32,673 bases of DNA from Nostocoides jenkinsii Ben 74 (GTDB lineage: Bacteria; Actinomycetota; Actinomycetes; Actinomycetales; Dermatophilaceae): the NCBI RefSeq assembly GCF_001046875.1, contig NZ_HF571038.1:1777527-1810199 (forward strand). Direction: 5' to 3'. Positions 25,813-32,673 of the stretch are shown in pieces (the stretch's first letter is position 1; each line of letters begins with the position of its first letter). A model generated the notes under the pieces. That model saw only the letters and a list, made by a program, of their open reading frames with translations. It did not search any database and was not told the DNA's origin. Position numbers and translations under genes: made by a program.

Positions 25813-26529
25813 TCAGTCGCGCTGCGGGCCGCCGAGAACGCCGGCGTCGAAGCCCTTGAGGATCGACTGCTTGTCGGCGTCGGTGAGCTTGCCGGCCTTG
25901 ACGGCTGCGTCGAGGCGGCTGGACAGCTCCGCCTTGCGCGCCGCCTCGCGCTCGGCGCGGAGGGCATCGAAGGCGGCCGTCACCTTGGCCTGGTCGATGC
26001 CGAGCACCTTGGCCAGTGCCGCCGCGAAGGCCTGCTGTCGCGCGTCCATCTCGGCCTGGGTGGGCGGGGTCCGGGTGCCATCCTCGGCCTTGTCGTCCTG
26101 GTCGGACATGCTTTGGTCACGCATGCTCTGCCCGACCTTCTGCAGGGCCGCCGTGAGCTTGTCCTCGGTGACGCCGAGCTTCGTGGCGAGGGCGGCGGTG
26201 TCGAGGCCGCGCCCCATACCGAATCCGCCCATGCCTGGTCCGTGACCGGGTCCGCGGCCGAAGCCGTCGGGCCCTCCGTGGCGCATGCCCATGCCGCCGC
26301 CATTCATGCCGCCGCCCTTCATGCCAGGGGCCGTAGTGGCGGACCCGGACGGGCTTGCCGAGGACGACCCGGACGCCGACCCGGAGGGGCTCGGGGTGTC
26401 GGCCACGGCGGCGGAGATGCCGAAACCTGCAGCGACCGCTGCCGCCGCGCCCGCCGCGCCCAGCGCCGTCTTGGTGCCGATCCGCGAGCGGCGGCCGGTC
26501 GGTTCGGGAGTGGGGGTGTCGGTGGTCAC
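25813..26529 (-). CDS. Secreted Met/Gly/His-rich protein with helical repeats
   Basis: No family is recognised. The 238-aa product starts at GTG 26529 with AGGAG 7-8 nt upstream. A basic segment (13-20) and hydrophobic Ala-rich stretch (22-43, ending AVADT) form a signal peptide or anchor. A Ser/Pro/Gly linker follows, then a Met/Gly/His-rich stretch (about 69-108; GMKGGGMNGGG, RHGGPDGFGRG). Two similar helical units follow, LATKLGVTEDKLTAALQKV (114-132) and LAKVLGIDQAKVTAAFDAL (172-190), and a charged C-terminus. Met/His-rich outside segments often bind copper or similar metals; that is inference. An in-frame ATG at 26688 would add 53 unlikely residues. It is divergent from dapE. Confidence 0.75.
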   Translation of the reverse strand: MTTDTPTPEPTGRRSRIGTKTALGAAGAAAAVAAGFGISAAVADTPSPSGSASGSSSASPSGSATTAPGMKGGGMNGGGMGMRHGGPDGFGRGPGHGPGMGGFGMGRGLDTAALATKLGVTEDKLTAALQKVGQSMRDQSMSDQDDKAEDGTRTPPTQAEMDARQQAFAAALAKVLGIDQAKVTAAFDALRAEREAARKAELSSRLDAAVKAGKLTDADKQSILKGFDAGVLGGPQRD

Positions 26530-26648
26530 GATGGCTCCTGACGAGGCGAGGTGGGTGAACAACTGCTTCGATGGTGCGCGGGATACCTGTGGTGAAGCTA
26601 TGAAATCGATGTCCGAACCTGTGAACTGGCCCGGATATCGTGGGCGCC

Positions 26649-27734
26649 ATGCCGAACCCCCTCGACCTGGCCCGCGACGCGGCGACACTGACCGCCGACC
26701 TGTGCGACCGGCCGTCCGTGAGTCTGCAGGAAGGCGAGCTCGCCGACGCGATCGAGGACGCGCTGCGGCCGCTCGCGCACCTCGACGTGGTCAGGCTGGG
26801 CAACACCATCGTTGCGCGCACCAATCTCGACCGGCCTGAGCGCGTGGTCCTCGCCGGGCACATTGACACGGTGCCGCTCACGGTGGACCCGCCCAACCTC
26901 CCAACAGTGCGGGAGCCGAGCGGGCAGGGCGAGATCCTGCGTGGGCGGGGAACCGTCGACATGAAGGGCGGGGTCGCAGTCATGCTTCGTCTGGCGTATG
27001 CCGTACCCGCCCCGACGCGGGACCTCACCTTCGTCTTTTATGAGGCCGAGGAGATCGACAGCATCTACAACGGCCTGGGCCTCATCGAGCGCGAGCGGCC
27101 CGAGCTGATCACAGACGCCGACTTCGCGGTGCTGCTGGAGCCGACCGATGGCGCCATCGAGGGGGGCTGCAAGGGGACGCTGCGCGCCGAAATCACGACC
27201 AAGGGCATCGCGGCGCACTCAGCGCGCCCGTGGAAGGGACACAACGCCATCCACGACGCCGCCCCGATCCTGACCCGGCTGGCCGACTACCGCGCCGAGG
27301 TCAAGGAGGTCGACGGGCTGGAGTATCCCGAGGCGCTCAACGCCGTCCTTATCAGCGGGGGCACCGCCACCAATGTCATCCCCGATCGGTGTGTCGTGAC
27401 GGTGAACTACCGCTACGCGCCATCGGTGTCCGAGGACGAGGCGGCGGCGCACGTGCGGTCGGTCTTCGACGGCTTCGAGATCGACATTGTCGACAACGCT
27501 GGCGGAGCTCGACCGGGTCTGAATCGTCCGGCGGCACAAGCCTTTATCGCCGCGCTGGGCGTGCCGGTGACCGCCAAACAAGGCTGGACGGACGTAGCCC
27601 GGTTCTCGGCGATGGGCGTCCCGGCGGTCAACTTCGGACCGGGGGATCCGAACCTCGCGCACATGGATGACGAGCGCTGCCCGGTGGCGCAGTATGGCGC
27701 GTGCGAGGAGGCGATGATCCGGTGGCTTCGATGA
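26649..27734 (+). CDS. dapE: Succinyl-diaminopimelate desuccinylase
   Basis: The 361-aa M20 metallopeptidase-fold enzyme (two Zn) hydrolyses N-succinyl-LL-diaminopimelate. Metal and catalytic motifs are LAGHIDTVP (His ligand, near 75), GRGTVDMKGGVAVML (bridging Asp, near 104), FYEAEEIDS (catalytic Glu and ligand, near 135) and a terminal GDPNLAHMDDE with the last His. ATG 26649 is preferred; GTG 26640 is in frame. TATCGT (26636-26641) is 7 nt upstream, so it may be leaderless. Its stop overlaps the LOG gene as ATGA; it heads a five-gene operon. Confidence 0.93.
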   Translation: MPNPLDLARDAATLTADLCDRPSVSLQEGELADAIEDALRPLAHLDVVRLGNTIVARTNLDRPERVVLAGHIDTVPLTVDPPNLPTVREPSGQGEILRGRGTVDMKGGVAVMLRLAYAVPAPTRDLTFVFYEAEEIDSIYNGLGLIERERPELITDADFAVLLEPTDGAIEGGCKGTLRAEITTKGIAAHSARPWKGHNAIHDAAPILTRLADYRAEVKEVDGLEYPEALNAVLISGGTATNVIPDRCVVTVNYRYAPSVSEDEAAAHVRSVFDGFEIDIVDNAGGARPGLNRPAAQAFIAALGVPVTAKQGWTDVARFSAMGVPAVNFGPGDPNLAHMDDERCPVAQYGACEEAMIRWLR

Positions 27735-28519
27735 AACCGCGCTCCCCGGAAAACGTCTACCACCGTGGTCCGCTCACCCTGCGCGGGGCCCAGGTCCCGC
27801 GCAGCACGACCGATCAGCGGTTGCTCGACGACCGCGGCCGGACCGACTGGGTCCACACCGACCCCTGGCGCGTGCTGCGCATCCAAAGCGAGTTCGTCGA
27901 AGGATTCGGCGGGTTGGCCGAGATCGGTCCGGCGATCTCGGTCTTCGGCTCCGCCCGCACGCCACGGGACAACCCGACCTACGAGATCGGGGTGCGCCTT
28001 GGTGCGGCCATCGCCCGCGCTGGCTATGGCGTGATCACCGGCGGCGGGCCGGGTCTGATGGAGGCCGCCAATAAGGGAGCAGTGGAGGCCGGCGGCACGT
28101 CCATCGGCCTCGGCATCGAGTTGCCTTTCGAAACCGGACTCAACGAGTACGTCGAACTCGGCATCAACTTCCGCTACTTCTTCGTGCGCAAGACGATGTT
28201 CGTCAAATACGCCGAGGGTTTCATCGTCTTGCCCGGGGGCTTCGGCACGCTGGACGAGCTCTTCGAGGCGATCACCCTCGTACAGACCGGCAAGGTCACC
28301 TCCTTCCCGATCGTGCTGATCGGCGTGGACTACTGGAGCGGCCTGCTCGACTGGTTGCGCGAGCAGGCCCTGGCCAGTGGCACGATCAGCCCCGAAGACC
28401 TGAACCTGCTGCACCTGACCGATGACCCGGACGAGGCCGTCGCCATCGTTGCGGCGGCCGGATCCCGGTGGGGGCCCCCCGCTGCCGAGCATCACGGAAC
28501 CCCCGAGGCGCAGTCATGA
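27731..28519 (+). CDS. LOG family (TIGR00730) nucleotide 5'-monophosphate phosphoribohydrolase
   Basis: The 262-aa protein has the Lonely Guy signature GGGPGLMEAANKGA and PGGFGTLDELFEAIT in a Rossmann-like fold. LOG enzymes cleave the ribosyl bond of cytokinin nucleotides or AMP-like substrates. M. tuberculosis Rv1205 lies near dapE in the same way. The first ~70 residues before ISVFGSARTP are an extension typical of the actinobacterial group. The ATG at 27731 overlaps the dapE stop, and its own stop overlaps the next ATG, so translation is coupled. The substrate here is unknown. Confidence 0.9.
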   Translation: MKPRSPENVYHRGPLTLRGAQVPRSTTDQRLLDDRGRTDWVHTDPWRVLRIQSEFVEGFGGLAEIGPAISVFGSARTPRDNPTYEIGVRLGAAIARAGYGVITGGGPGLMEAANKGAVEAGGTSIGLGIELPFETGLNEYVELGINFRYFFVRKTMFVKYAEGFIVLPGGFGTLDELFEAITLVQTGKVTSFPIVLIGVDYWSGLLDWLREQALASGTISPEDLNLLHLTDDPDEAVAIVAAAGSRWGPPAAEHHGTPEAQS

Positions 28520-28872
28520 TCTGGATCCTTTTCCTCGTCGTCGGGGTCCTGGTGGCCGCCTATTTCGCCGCGCTCATCCTCGGGCGGGCGCAGTACGACC
28601 CGATGCCGGAGCCCACGCACACCCAGCCCCTGGTTAGGCTGCCCGCGGAGCCGACGGCGCGCGATATCGATGACCTGCACTTCGATACCGCGCTGCGCGG
28701 GTATCGAATGGACCAGGTCGATGAGGTTCTCGACCAACTCCAGGCGCGGCTCGCGGCATACGAACACGGTGCCGGTGCGGCCGAGCCGGGATCCCGTCAC
28801 CTCGATCCCCATCGCGTGTCCGCTAGCACCGACCAACCCGACCCGCCCGCGACCGACGACGTGATTGCGTGA
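28516..28872 (+). CDS. Small membrane-anchored DivIVA-domain protein
   Basis: The 118-aa product has an N-terminal membrane helix (about 2-22; IWILFLVVGVLVAAYFAALI) and one DivIVA-like motif DIDDLHFDTALRGYRMDQVD followed by a short coiled coil (VLDQLQARLAAYE). The tail is disordered. It resembles Rv1209 of M. tuberculosis in size and position. DivIVA motifs direct proteins to curved or polar membrane; a part in polar growth or division is plausible. It is tightly coupled (4-nt overlaps) to the LOG and SRPBCC genes. Confidence 0.85.
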   Translation: MIWILFLVVGVLVAAYFAALILGRAQYDPMPEPTHTQPLVRLPAEPTARDIDDLHFDTALRGYRMDQVDEVLDQLQARLAAYEHGAGAAEPGSRHLDPHRVSASTDQPDPPATDDVIA

Positions 28873-29309
28873 CTGCCTTCACGGTCACGCGCACCGTGGG
28901 CCTTCCAGCCACGCAGACCTGGGCTCGACTCACCGATTTCGCGGCGCATGGTGACGCCATTCCGCTCACCCGCATGCAGACGGACTCGGCGCCCCTCGGG
29001 CTCGGCTGGGAGTTCAGCGGGATCACCGGCGTCGGCCGAGTCGCCTTCGCCGATCACATGATCGTCACGATCTTCGATCCGCCGACCCTGGATTCGCCCG
29101 GCCGCTTCCGCATTGTCAAGATCGGGGCATGGTTGAAGGGGTGGGCAGACGTGAGCGTCACGCCGCTGCCGACCGGTGGATCCCAGGTCAGCTGGACCGA
29201 AGAGTTGGGGCCGCGGCTCGACCCCGTCCCCTTCTTGACCGGTCCTGTCAGTGCCTGGGCGGGGCGTCGCCTGTTCGCCCAGACCCTCGACCGACTCCTG
29301 GCCGCGTGA
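28869..29309 (+). CDS. SRPBCC (START-like) family protein
   Basis: The 146-aa protein has the SRPBCC pattern: an opening strand FTVTRTVGLPATQTWARLTD, a central GWEFSGITGVGRVAFADHM, VSWTEELGP and a long C-terminal helix (VSAWAGRRLFAQTLDRLLAA). Such proteins bind hydrophobic ligands in a helix-grip fold; the ligand is unknown. The GTG at 28869 overlaps the DivIVA-domain gene stop. It lies before a mannosyltransferase-like membrane protein in the same operon. Confidence 0.8.
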   Translation: MTAFTVTRTVGLPATQTWARLTDFAAHGDAIPLTRMQTDSAPLGLGWEFSGITGVGRVAFADHMIVTIFDPPTLDSPGRFRIVKIGAWLKGWADVSVTPLPTGGSQVSWTEELGPRLDPVPFLTGPVSAWAGRRLFAQTLDRLLAA

Positions 29310-29322
29310 GCGGGATCAGGAC

Positions 29323-30600
29323 GTGACAGCGCCCGCTCGGGCGCGCGCGCTCCATACGAGAGCAGGTCGCAACGAGTTCTTCGGGCGGGCGCTGGCTCAC
29401 CCCATCCGCACCATCCTCATTGTGTATGCCGCGACCCGGCTCCTCGCGGTCCTCGCCATGTGGGTGGCCGCGACGTGGTTCCAAACCCCCGCGGGGGTCG
29501 GTCACCTCGATCCCGGGGTCGGCGACATCCTGCGGCTGTGGGATGCCCAGTGGTATCGCCGGATCGCCGTGGATGGTTACCCGCTGCCGCTGCCGCGCGA
29601 TGGGGACACCGGCGAGATCACCTACAGCGCGTGGGCGTTCTTCCCGCTGTTCCCGATGATCGTGCGCGGGCTGATGGCCCTGGGGCTGGACTTCACCGTC
29701 GCGGCCGTGGCGCTGAATCTCGTTCTGGGAGCGGTCGGGGCGGTTCTGATCTGGGCGATCAGCCGCAAGGCGGTGCACGCCGCGCCCCAGGCGCATCGCG
29801 ATCGCCTCGCCCTGCTCGCGACCTGTTTGTGGTGCCTCTATCCCGCGACCGGAATCTTGGTGATGCCCTACAGCGAGCCGCTCGCCCTCGTGCTCACCGC
29901 GGCCACCATCTTGCTGGTGATGGACCGTCGCTATTGGTGGGCCGCCGCCGTCGTCATCCCGCTCGGCTTCACCCGGGCGGTGGCCCCGGCCGTCGGCATC
30001 GTCGTGCTGGTTCACCTGGTGGCCCGCATGGGCGGTGACCTGCGTCGGCTGCGCACGGAGTTTCGAGGTCAGTGGGCGGGCCTGATCACACTCTGTATGG
30101 CCGTAGCCGTCTCGGCCGTCTCGTGGCCGGTCGTGGTCGGCCTGCGCACCGGCCGGGCGACCGCCTTCTATGAGGTGCAGGCGGTCTGGGGCCAGCGGCC
30201 CGAGAAGGGCCCGTTCGTCCAGTGGCTCACCTGGGCGTGGGGCCTCCACGGCGTCTTTGGGATCGCCCTCGTCGCGGGCTGCCTCGGTGCGTATGTCGTG
30301 CTCGTCGCCGGTCGTCACGGGCGGTGGCTGCCTTTGGAGGTGCGCGCCTGGGCCTATGCCTATCCGCTCTACCTCTTCGCCGTGGTGCGGCCGATCACCA
30401 GCATGTGGCGCTTTCTCGTCCTCGACTTCCCGTTGGCGGCTCTGGTGGCGAGTGTCGCCATGCGGACGTCCACGGGTGGACCGATCGTCGGACACTGGCG
30501 CCGCCGGGTGCTGATGCTGGCACTGCCGCTGGTCGTCGGGATGTTCTGGTGGACGGCGACATTGCTCACCTACGTGCCCTGGGGGGCGAGCCCGCCGTAA
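29323..30600 (+). CDS. PIG-V-like membrane mannosyltransferase
   Basis: The 425-aa protein has roughly nine to ten membrane helices. The first outside loop holds LRLWDAQWYRRIAVDGYP, and WAFFPLFPMIVRG follows. The WDxxWY plus FFPLFP arrangement is that of GPI-mannosyltransferase II/PIG-V-type GT-C enzymes, where the Asp is catalytic; actinobacterial members are thought to use polyprenyl-phosphate-mannose for cell-envelope glycans. GTG 29323 is chosen with an AGGA just upstream; the longer in-frame start lies inside the SRPBCC gene. It ends the dapE operon, with a hairpin 26 bp later. Confidence 0.82.
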   Translation: MTAPARARALHTRAGRNEFFGRALAHPIRTILIVYAATRLLAVLAMWVAATWFQTPAGVGHLDPGVGDILRLWDAQWYRRIAVDGYPLPLPRDGDTGEITYSAWAFFPLFPMIVRGLMALGLDFTVAAVALNLVLGAVGAVLIWAISRKAVHAAPQAHRDRLALLATCLWCLYPATGILVMPYSEPLALVLTAATILLVMDRRYWWAAAVVIPLGFTRAVAPAVGIVVLVHLVARMGGDLRRLRTEFRGQWAGLITLCMAVAVSAVSWPVVVGLRTGRATAFYEVQAVWGQRPEKGPFVQWLTWAWGLHGVFGIALVAGCLGAYVVLVAGRHGRWLPLEVRAWAYAYPLYLFAVVRPITSMWRFLVLDFPLAALVASVAMRTSTGGPIVGHWRRRVLMLALPLVVGMFWWTATLLTYVPWGASPP

Positions 30601-30625
30601 TGACGTTCCTGGGATCGCGGGTCAA

Positions 30626-30662
30626 CGCCGATCGAGGATCGGCGGAGTCGTGAATTTCTTCT
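30626..30662 (+). terminator. Hairpin terminator after the dapE operon
   Basis: CGCCGATC (30626-30633), loop GAG, GATCGGCG (30637-30644) form a perfect 8-bp stem. GAGTCGTGAATTTCTTCT follows, a weak T-rich tail. It lies 25 bp after the mannosyltransferase stop and before the DUF3117 promoter. Confidence 0.7.
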
Positions 30663-30680
30663 CACCGCGTGGACGGGCGA

Positions 30681-30686
30681 TAATAT
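30681..30686 (+). promoter_or_regulatory. -10-like hexamer for the DUF3117 gene
   Basis: TAATAT (within CGATAATATTGG) is the clearest A/T-rich -10 candidate in the 175-bp gap before the DUF3117 gene. It is about 90 nt before the ATG, so a leader of about 80 nt would result. No gene is seen in that gap. Confidence 0.4.
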
Positions 30687-30775
30687 TGGACAAGTGGCGA
30701 TGGAGCAGATTCCTCGTCTGTATCAAGCCGTGTCGCGGGCAACCCCGCGCCAGGGCGTAGGAAGGGAATTGGCGG

Positions 30776-30949
30776 ATGGCGGCAATGAAGCCCAGGACTG
30801 GCGACGGTCCTCTCGAAGTGACCAAGGAAGGCCGCGGCATCGTGCTCCGCATGCCGCTCGAAGGCGGTGGCCGCCTCGTCGTCGAGATGACGCCGGATGA
30901 GATCCGGGCCCTCGGGGATGCCATCACTAACTGCGAAGGTCTCAAGTGA
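30776..30949 (+). CDS. DUF3117 small conserved actinobacterial protein
   Basis: The 57-aa product opens MAAMKPRTGDGPLEVTKEGR and continues IVLRMPLEGGGRLVVEMTPD, EIRALGDAI. This is the highly conserved DUF3117 family found across actinobacteria (Rv1211-like). Function is unknown. The ATG at 30776 has GGAAGGG about 8-14 nt upstream. It is a stand-alone gene between two terminators, and its position after the dapE block and before the methyltransferase-sigE pair matches the mycobacterial order. Confidence 0.93.
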   Translation: MAAMKPRTGDGPLEVTKEGRGIVLRMPLEGGGRLVVEMTPDEIRALGDAITNCEGLK

Positions 30950-30971
30950 CCTGCTGAACCTCAGCACGACG

Positions 30972-31009
30972 ACGCCCCGGCTCCTTCTGGAGCCGGGGCG
31001 TTCGTCATT
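30972..31009 (+). terminator. Strong hairpin terminator after DUF3117
   Basis: CGCCCCGGCTCC (30973-30984), loop TTCT, GGAGCCGGGGCG (30989-31000) form a perfect 12-bp GC-rich stem. TTCGTCATT follows as a modest T-rich tail. It lies 23 bp after the DUF3117 stop. Confidence 0.85.
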
Positions 31010-31141
31010 CCCCGACGCGGCTCGGGTCGCGCTGGTCAGGTCGGACAGGCGGCGTTCCGGAGGTCGATACGGTAATCGTCAGCATGGTGCGGACGGGCTA
31101 CGGTGCCTGAGTTTGCGGTGGCTGACAAAGGAGTGGAGCCC

Positions 31142-31498
31142 ATGAACGCCGGTTTCGGGCTGGCCGTGCGCTGGTCGTTAGCGGGAGCACGGTCAGATGT
31201 GTCTGGCCGCCTACGCGAGTACGTCGTGGGCACGTCGCTGGCGCGGTTCATGTTCCTCGACGGCCTCGCCTTCAAGGTATGGCGCATGCGCGACGGCGAG
31301 TGGTTCGAGGGAACCTACGTCTTCGACACCGCCCAGGAACGCGACGCCTTCCAGGCCGACTTCACCGCAAAGGCCGCGCACGCCCCAGTCTCCGAGATGC
31401 TCGGGAGCGCGCCGATCAGCATCGAGGCGTATGAGGTCGTCGCCATCGCCGAGGGCCCGGCGAAGTTCCGCCGAGGGGCCGGGCCGGGCTCGGCCTAA
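31142..31498 (+). CDS. Hypothetical protein, probable dimeric alpha-beta barrel fold
   Basis: The 118-aa product starts at ATG 31142 with AAGGAG 10-15 nt upstream. An N-terminal basic/hydrophobic part gives way to FLDGLAFKVWRMRDGEWFEG, TYVFDTAQERDAFQADFT and a strand ISIEAYEVVAIAEG. The strand-helix order, with GTYVFDTAQERDAF like the Y.F.s.e.a..f step, recalls YdhR or antibiotic-monooxygenase-type barrels. No catalytic residue can be assigned and no heme or flavin motif is seen. It stands alone, with a terminator before it and a convergent methyltransferase after it. Confidence 0.7.
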   Translation: MNAGFGLAVRWSLAGARSDVSGRLREYVVGTSLARFMFLDGLAFKVWRMRDGEWFEGTYVFDTAQERDAFQADFTAKAAHAPVSEMLGSAPISIEAYEVVAIAEGPAKFRRGAGPGSA

Positions 31499-31506
31499 AC
31501 GCCGGC

Positions 31507-31566
31507 GGCTTGACTCCCGGCGTCTGAACCCCAGTCGCCTGAAGTCCGGCCGCCTGACGTCCGACC
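31507..31566. repeat. Four 15-bp imperfect tandem repeats
   Basis: The element (C/T)TGA recurs at 31510, 31524, 31539 and 31554, inside near-15-bp units such as GCCTGAAGTCCGGCC and GCCTGACGTCCGACC. It fills the 79-bp gap between the barrel-like gene and the convergent methyltransferase gene. No hairpin terminator is seen there. Confidence 0.55.
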
Positions 31567-31577
31567 CGACCTGCGCC

Positions 31578-32210
31578 TCAGCGCTTGACGGCCACCAACA
31601 GGCCGTCGCCCACCGGGAGCAGGTTGGTAATCAGCCGCTCATCGTCACGCAGGCTCTTGCCGAGGTCGCGCAAGGTCCCGGTCGTCGCATCGCGCGCCGC
31701 CGGATCGGCGACCTTGTCGTGCCACAGGACGTTGTCCAGCGCCAAGATGCCGCCGCGGCGCAGCAGTCGTATGCCGTGCTCCACGTAGGCGGGATAGCTC
31801 GCCTTGTCGGCGTCCACGAACACCAAGTCGTAGGCGCCGTCGGTCATCCGCGGAAGCACGTCGAGCGCGGCCCCGGTGATCACCCGGGTGCGCTGGTGCG
31901 CGACGCCGGCCGCGGCATACGCCGCCTTGGCCGATCGGGAGTGCTCCGGGGCGGAGTCGATCGTGGTCAGGACGCCGTCGAGCGGCATACCAGCAAGGAG
32001 CCACAGGCCGGAGGTGCCGGCGCCCGTGCCGATCTCGACCACGGACTTGGCCGCGCTCGCGGCGGCGAGCATCCGCAGGGCGGCGCCGCCGCCGGTGCCG
32101 ATCGGGACGGCGCCGAACTCGGTTCCGGCGTGACGGGCTTGCTCACCGAACGGGGACTCGGCGACGAACTCCTCGGCGTAGGCCCAACTAGCCAGGCGCG
32201 GTGCACTCAT
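31578..32210 (-). CDS. SAM-dependent O-methyltransferase (class I)
   Basis: The 210-aa protein is of the catechol/caffeoyl-CoA O-methyltransferase type. Motif I is VVEIGTGAGTSGLWL (near 57-71), TIDSAPEHS is the acidic loop, YDLVFVDADKASYPAYVEHG holds the metal and substrate residues, and GGILALDNVLWHDKVADP is the conserved late segment. The ATG at 32210 fits the family start. It is divergent from sigE, as Rv1220c is from sigE in M. tuberculosis. The substrate is unknown. Confidence 0.9.
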   Translation of the reverse strand: MSAPRLASWAYAEEFVAESPFGEQARHAGTEFGAVPIGTGGGAALRMLAAASAAKSVVEIGTGAGTSGLWLLAGMPLDGVLTTIDSAPEHSRSAKAAYAAAGVAHQRTRVITGAALDVLPRMTDGAYDLVFVDADKASYPAYVEHGIRLLRRGGILALDNVLWHDKVADPAARDATTGTLRDLGKSLRDDERLITNLLPVGDGLLVAVKR

Positions 32211-32269
32211 GGCTACCCAGCCTAATGCGGCGCTCCACGGCCGATTTACAGCAGAATCCCAGCTTTGTC

Positions 32270-32298
32270 GGGAACGATAGAGACAGCGCGCGCGTATC
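32270..32298 (+). promoter_or_regulatory. ECF-type promoter candidate for sigE
   Basis: GGGAAC at 32270-32275 and CGTATC at 32293-32298 are separated by 17 nt. SigE-type ECF promoters have GGGAAC and a -10 with CGTT; here the last T is an A. Its place, about 50 nt before sigE and on the same strand, fits positive autoregulation. Confidence 0.5.
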
Positions 32299-32346
32299 AG
32301 TACCAGACGACGGGGGAGCGCGCGCTCACCCGACCATGGAGGAGAC

Positions 32347-32673
32347 ATGACCGACACGCTGACCGAGGCCGCCGGGACGGCCGCGTGGCAGCCGCCGACC
32401 TGGGAGGCGATCGTCGAGGAGCATTCGGCGCGCGTCTACCGGCTGGCCTACCGCCTCACCGGCAATGTGCACGACGCCGAAGACCTCACCCACGATGTGT
32501 TCATCCGGGTGTTCCGGTCCTTGGGGACCTATTCGCCGGGCAACTTCGAGGGGTGGCTGCACCGGATCACTACAAATGTCTTCCTCGACAAGATGCGCCG
32601 CAAGCAGCGCATCCGCTTCGACGCCCTGTCGGACGAGTCGTCGGCTCGCTTGCCGAGCCGCGAGCCGTCCCCC
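32347..32673 (+). CDS. sigE: ECF RNA polymerase sigma factor SigE, cut by the window end
   Basis: 109 codons are present; the gene runs off the right edge. The ATG at 32347 has a GGAGGAG element directly upstream. Region 2 is visible: [20 protein letters not shown] (near 21-40), [20 protein letters not shown] (2.2-2.3 core-binding and -10 recognition) and [20 protein letters not shown] (2.4). Then comes a linker [13 protein letters not shown] before region 4. The divergent O-methyltransferase supports SigE, which responds to envelope and oxidative stress in mycobacteria. An anti-sigma gene would be expected beyond the edge. Confidence 0.88.
   Translation, partial: MTDTLTEAAGTAAWQPPTWEAIVEEHSARVYRLAYRLTGNVHDAEDLTHDVFIRVFRSLGTYSPGNFEGWLHRITTNVFLDKMRRKQRIRFDALSDESSARLPSREPSP

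Noticed and set aside
24690-25859. 389-codon plus-strand frame across dapD
   Set aside because: It is antisense to dapD, which is recognised with confidence, and has no domain pattern.

Overview
The window is high-GC DNA with short intergenic gaps, many GTG starts and ATGA/GTGA start-stop overlaps. It carries mycothiol genes (mshB and an mtr-like gene), a DUF3117 gene, a Maf protein and an ECF sigma factor of the SigE type. All of this points to an actinobacterium. No mycolic-acid genes are visible, and the gene content and word usage would fit a Micrococcales lineage such as the Intrasporangiaceae/Dermatophilaceae group. That last step is inference.

Left part (1-8 kb): accessory DNA. A mycothione-reductase-like gene whose C-terminal catalytic His is replaced by Asn meets a convergent two-gene module. 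The module is a 163-aa TIR protein followed by a 1027-aa protein with an N-terminal unassigned region, a TIR-like region, a NACHT NTPase, pentapeptide repeats and one WD40 blade; the two genes overlap as GTGA. Next come three collinear gene remnants (carbohydrate kinase, sugar-binding protein, sugar permease) that look like a divergent sugar-uptake locus collapsed by internal deletions. A DUF222/HNH endonuclease gene of the 13E12 type follows.

Middle part (7.6-11.5 kb): a MerR regulator divergent from an acyl-CoA dehydrogenase and a carboxyltransferase gene, with a perfect 16-bp palindrome between them. The carboxyltransferase gene is broken by two small frameshifts. A maf gene follows on the minus strand.

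Right part (11.6-32.7 kb): a conserved backbone resembling the typA-to-sigE segment of the Mycobacterium tuberculosis chromosome. It has typA, an LpqW-like lipoprotein, mshB, a flavin reductase and a VanW protein. A minus-strand pair (dienelactone hydrolase and SH3-GNAT) comes next, then fdxA-dapC, a scar with two more gene fragments and an 83-nt hairpin, and gltA. After that are a minus-strand dapD plus muramidase-like pair, a secreted Met/Gly/His-rich protein, and a five-gene operon dapE-LOG-DivIVA-SRPBCC-PIG-V. DUF3117, a small barrel protein, an O-methyltransferase and the start of sigE end the window. dapD, dapC and dapE together are the whole succinylase branch specific to lysine/diaminopimelate synthesis.

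Cross-cutting signals: the word GTATGCC/GGCATAC occurs about 30 times, mostly through unusual codon choices. Several genes have a -10-like hexamer 5-7 nt before the start codon, which suggests leaderless transcription. The most interesting candidate for an undescribed system is the TIR/NACHT module at 1479-5050.
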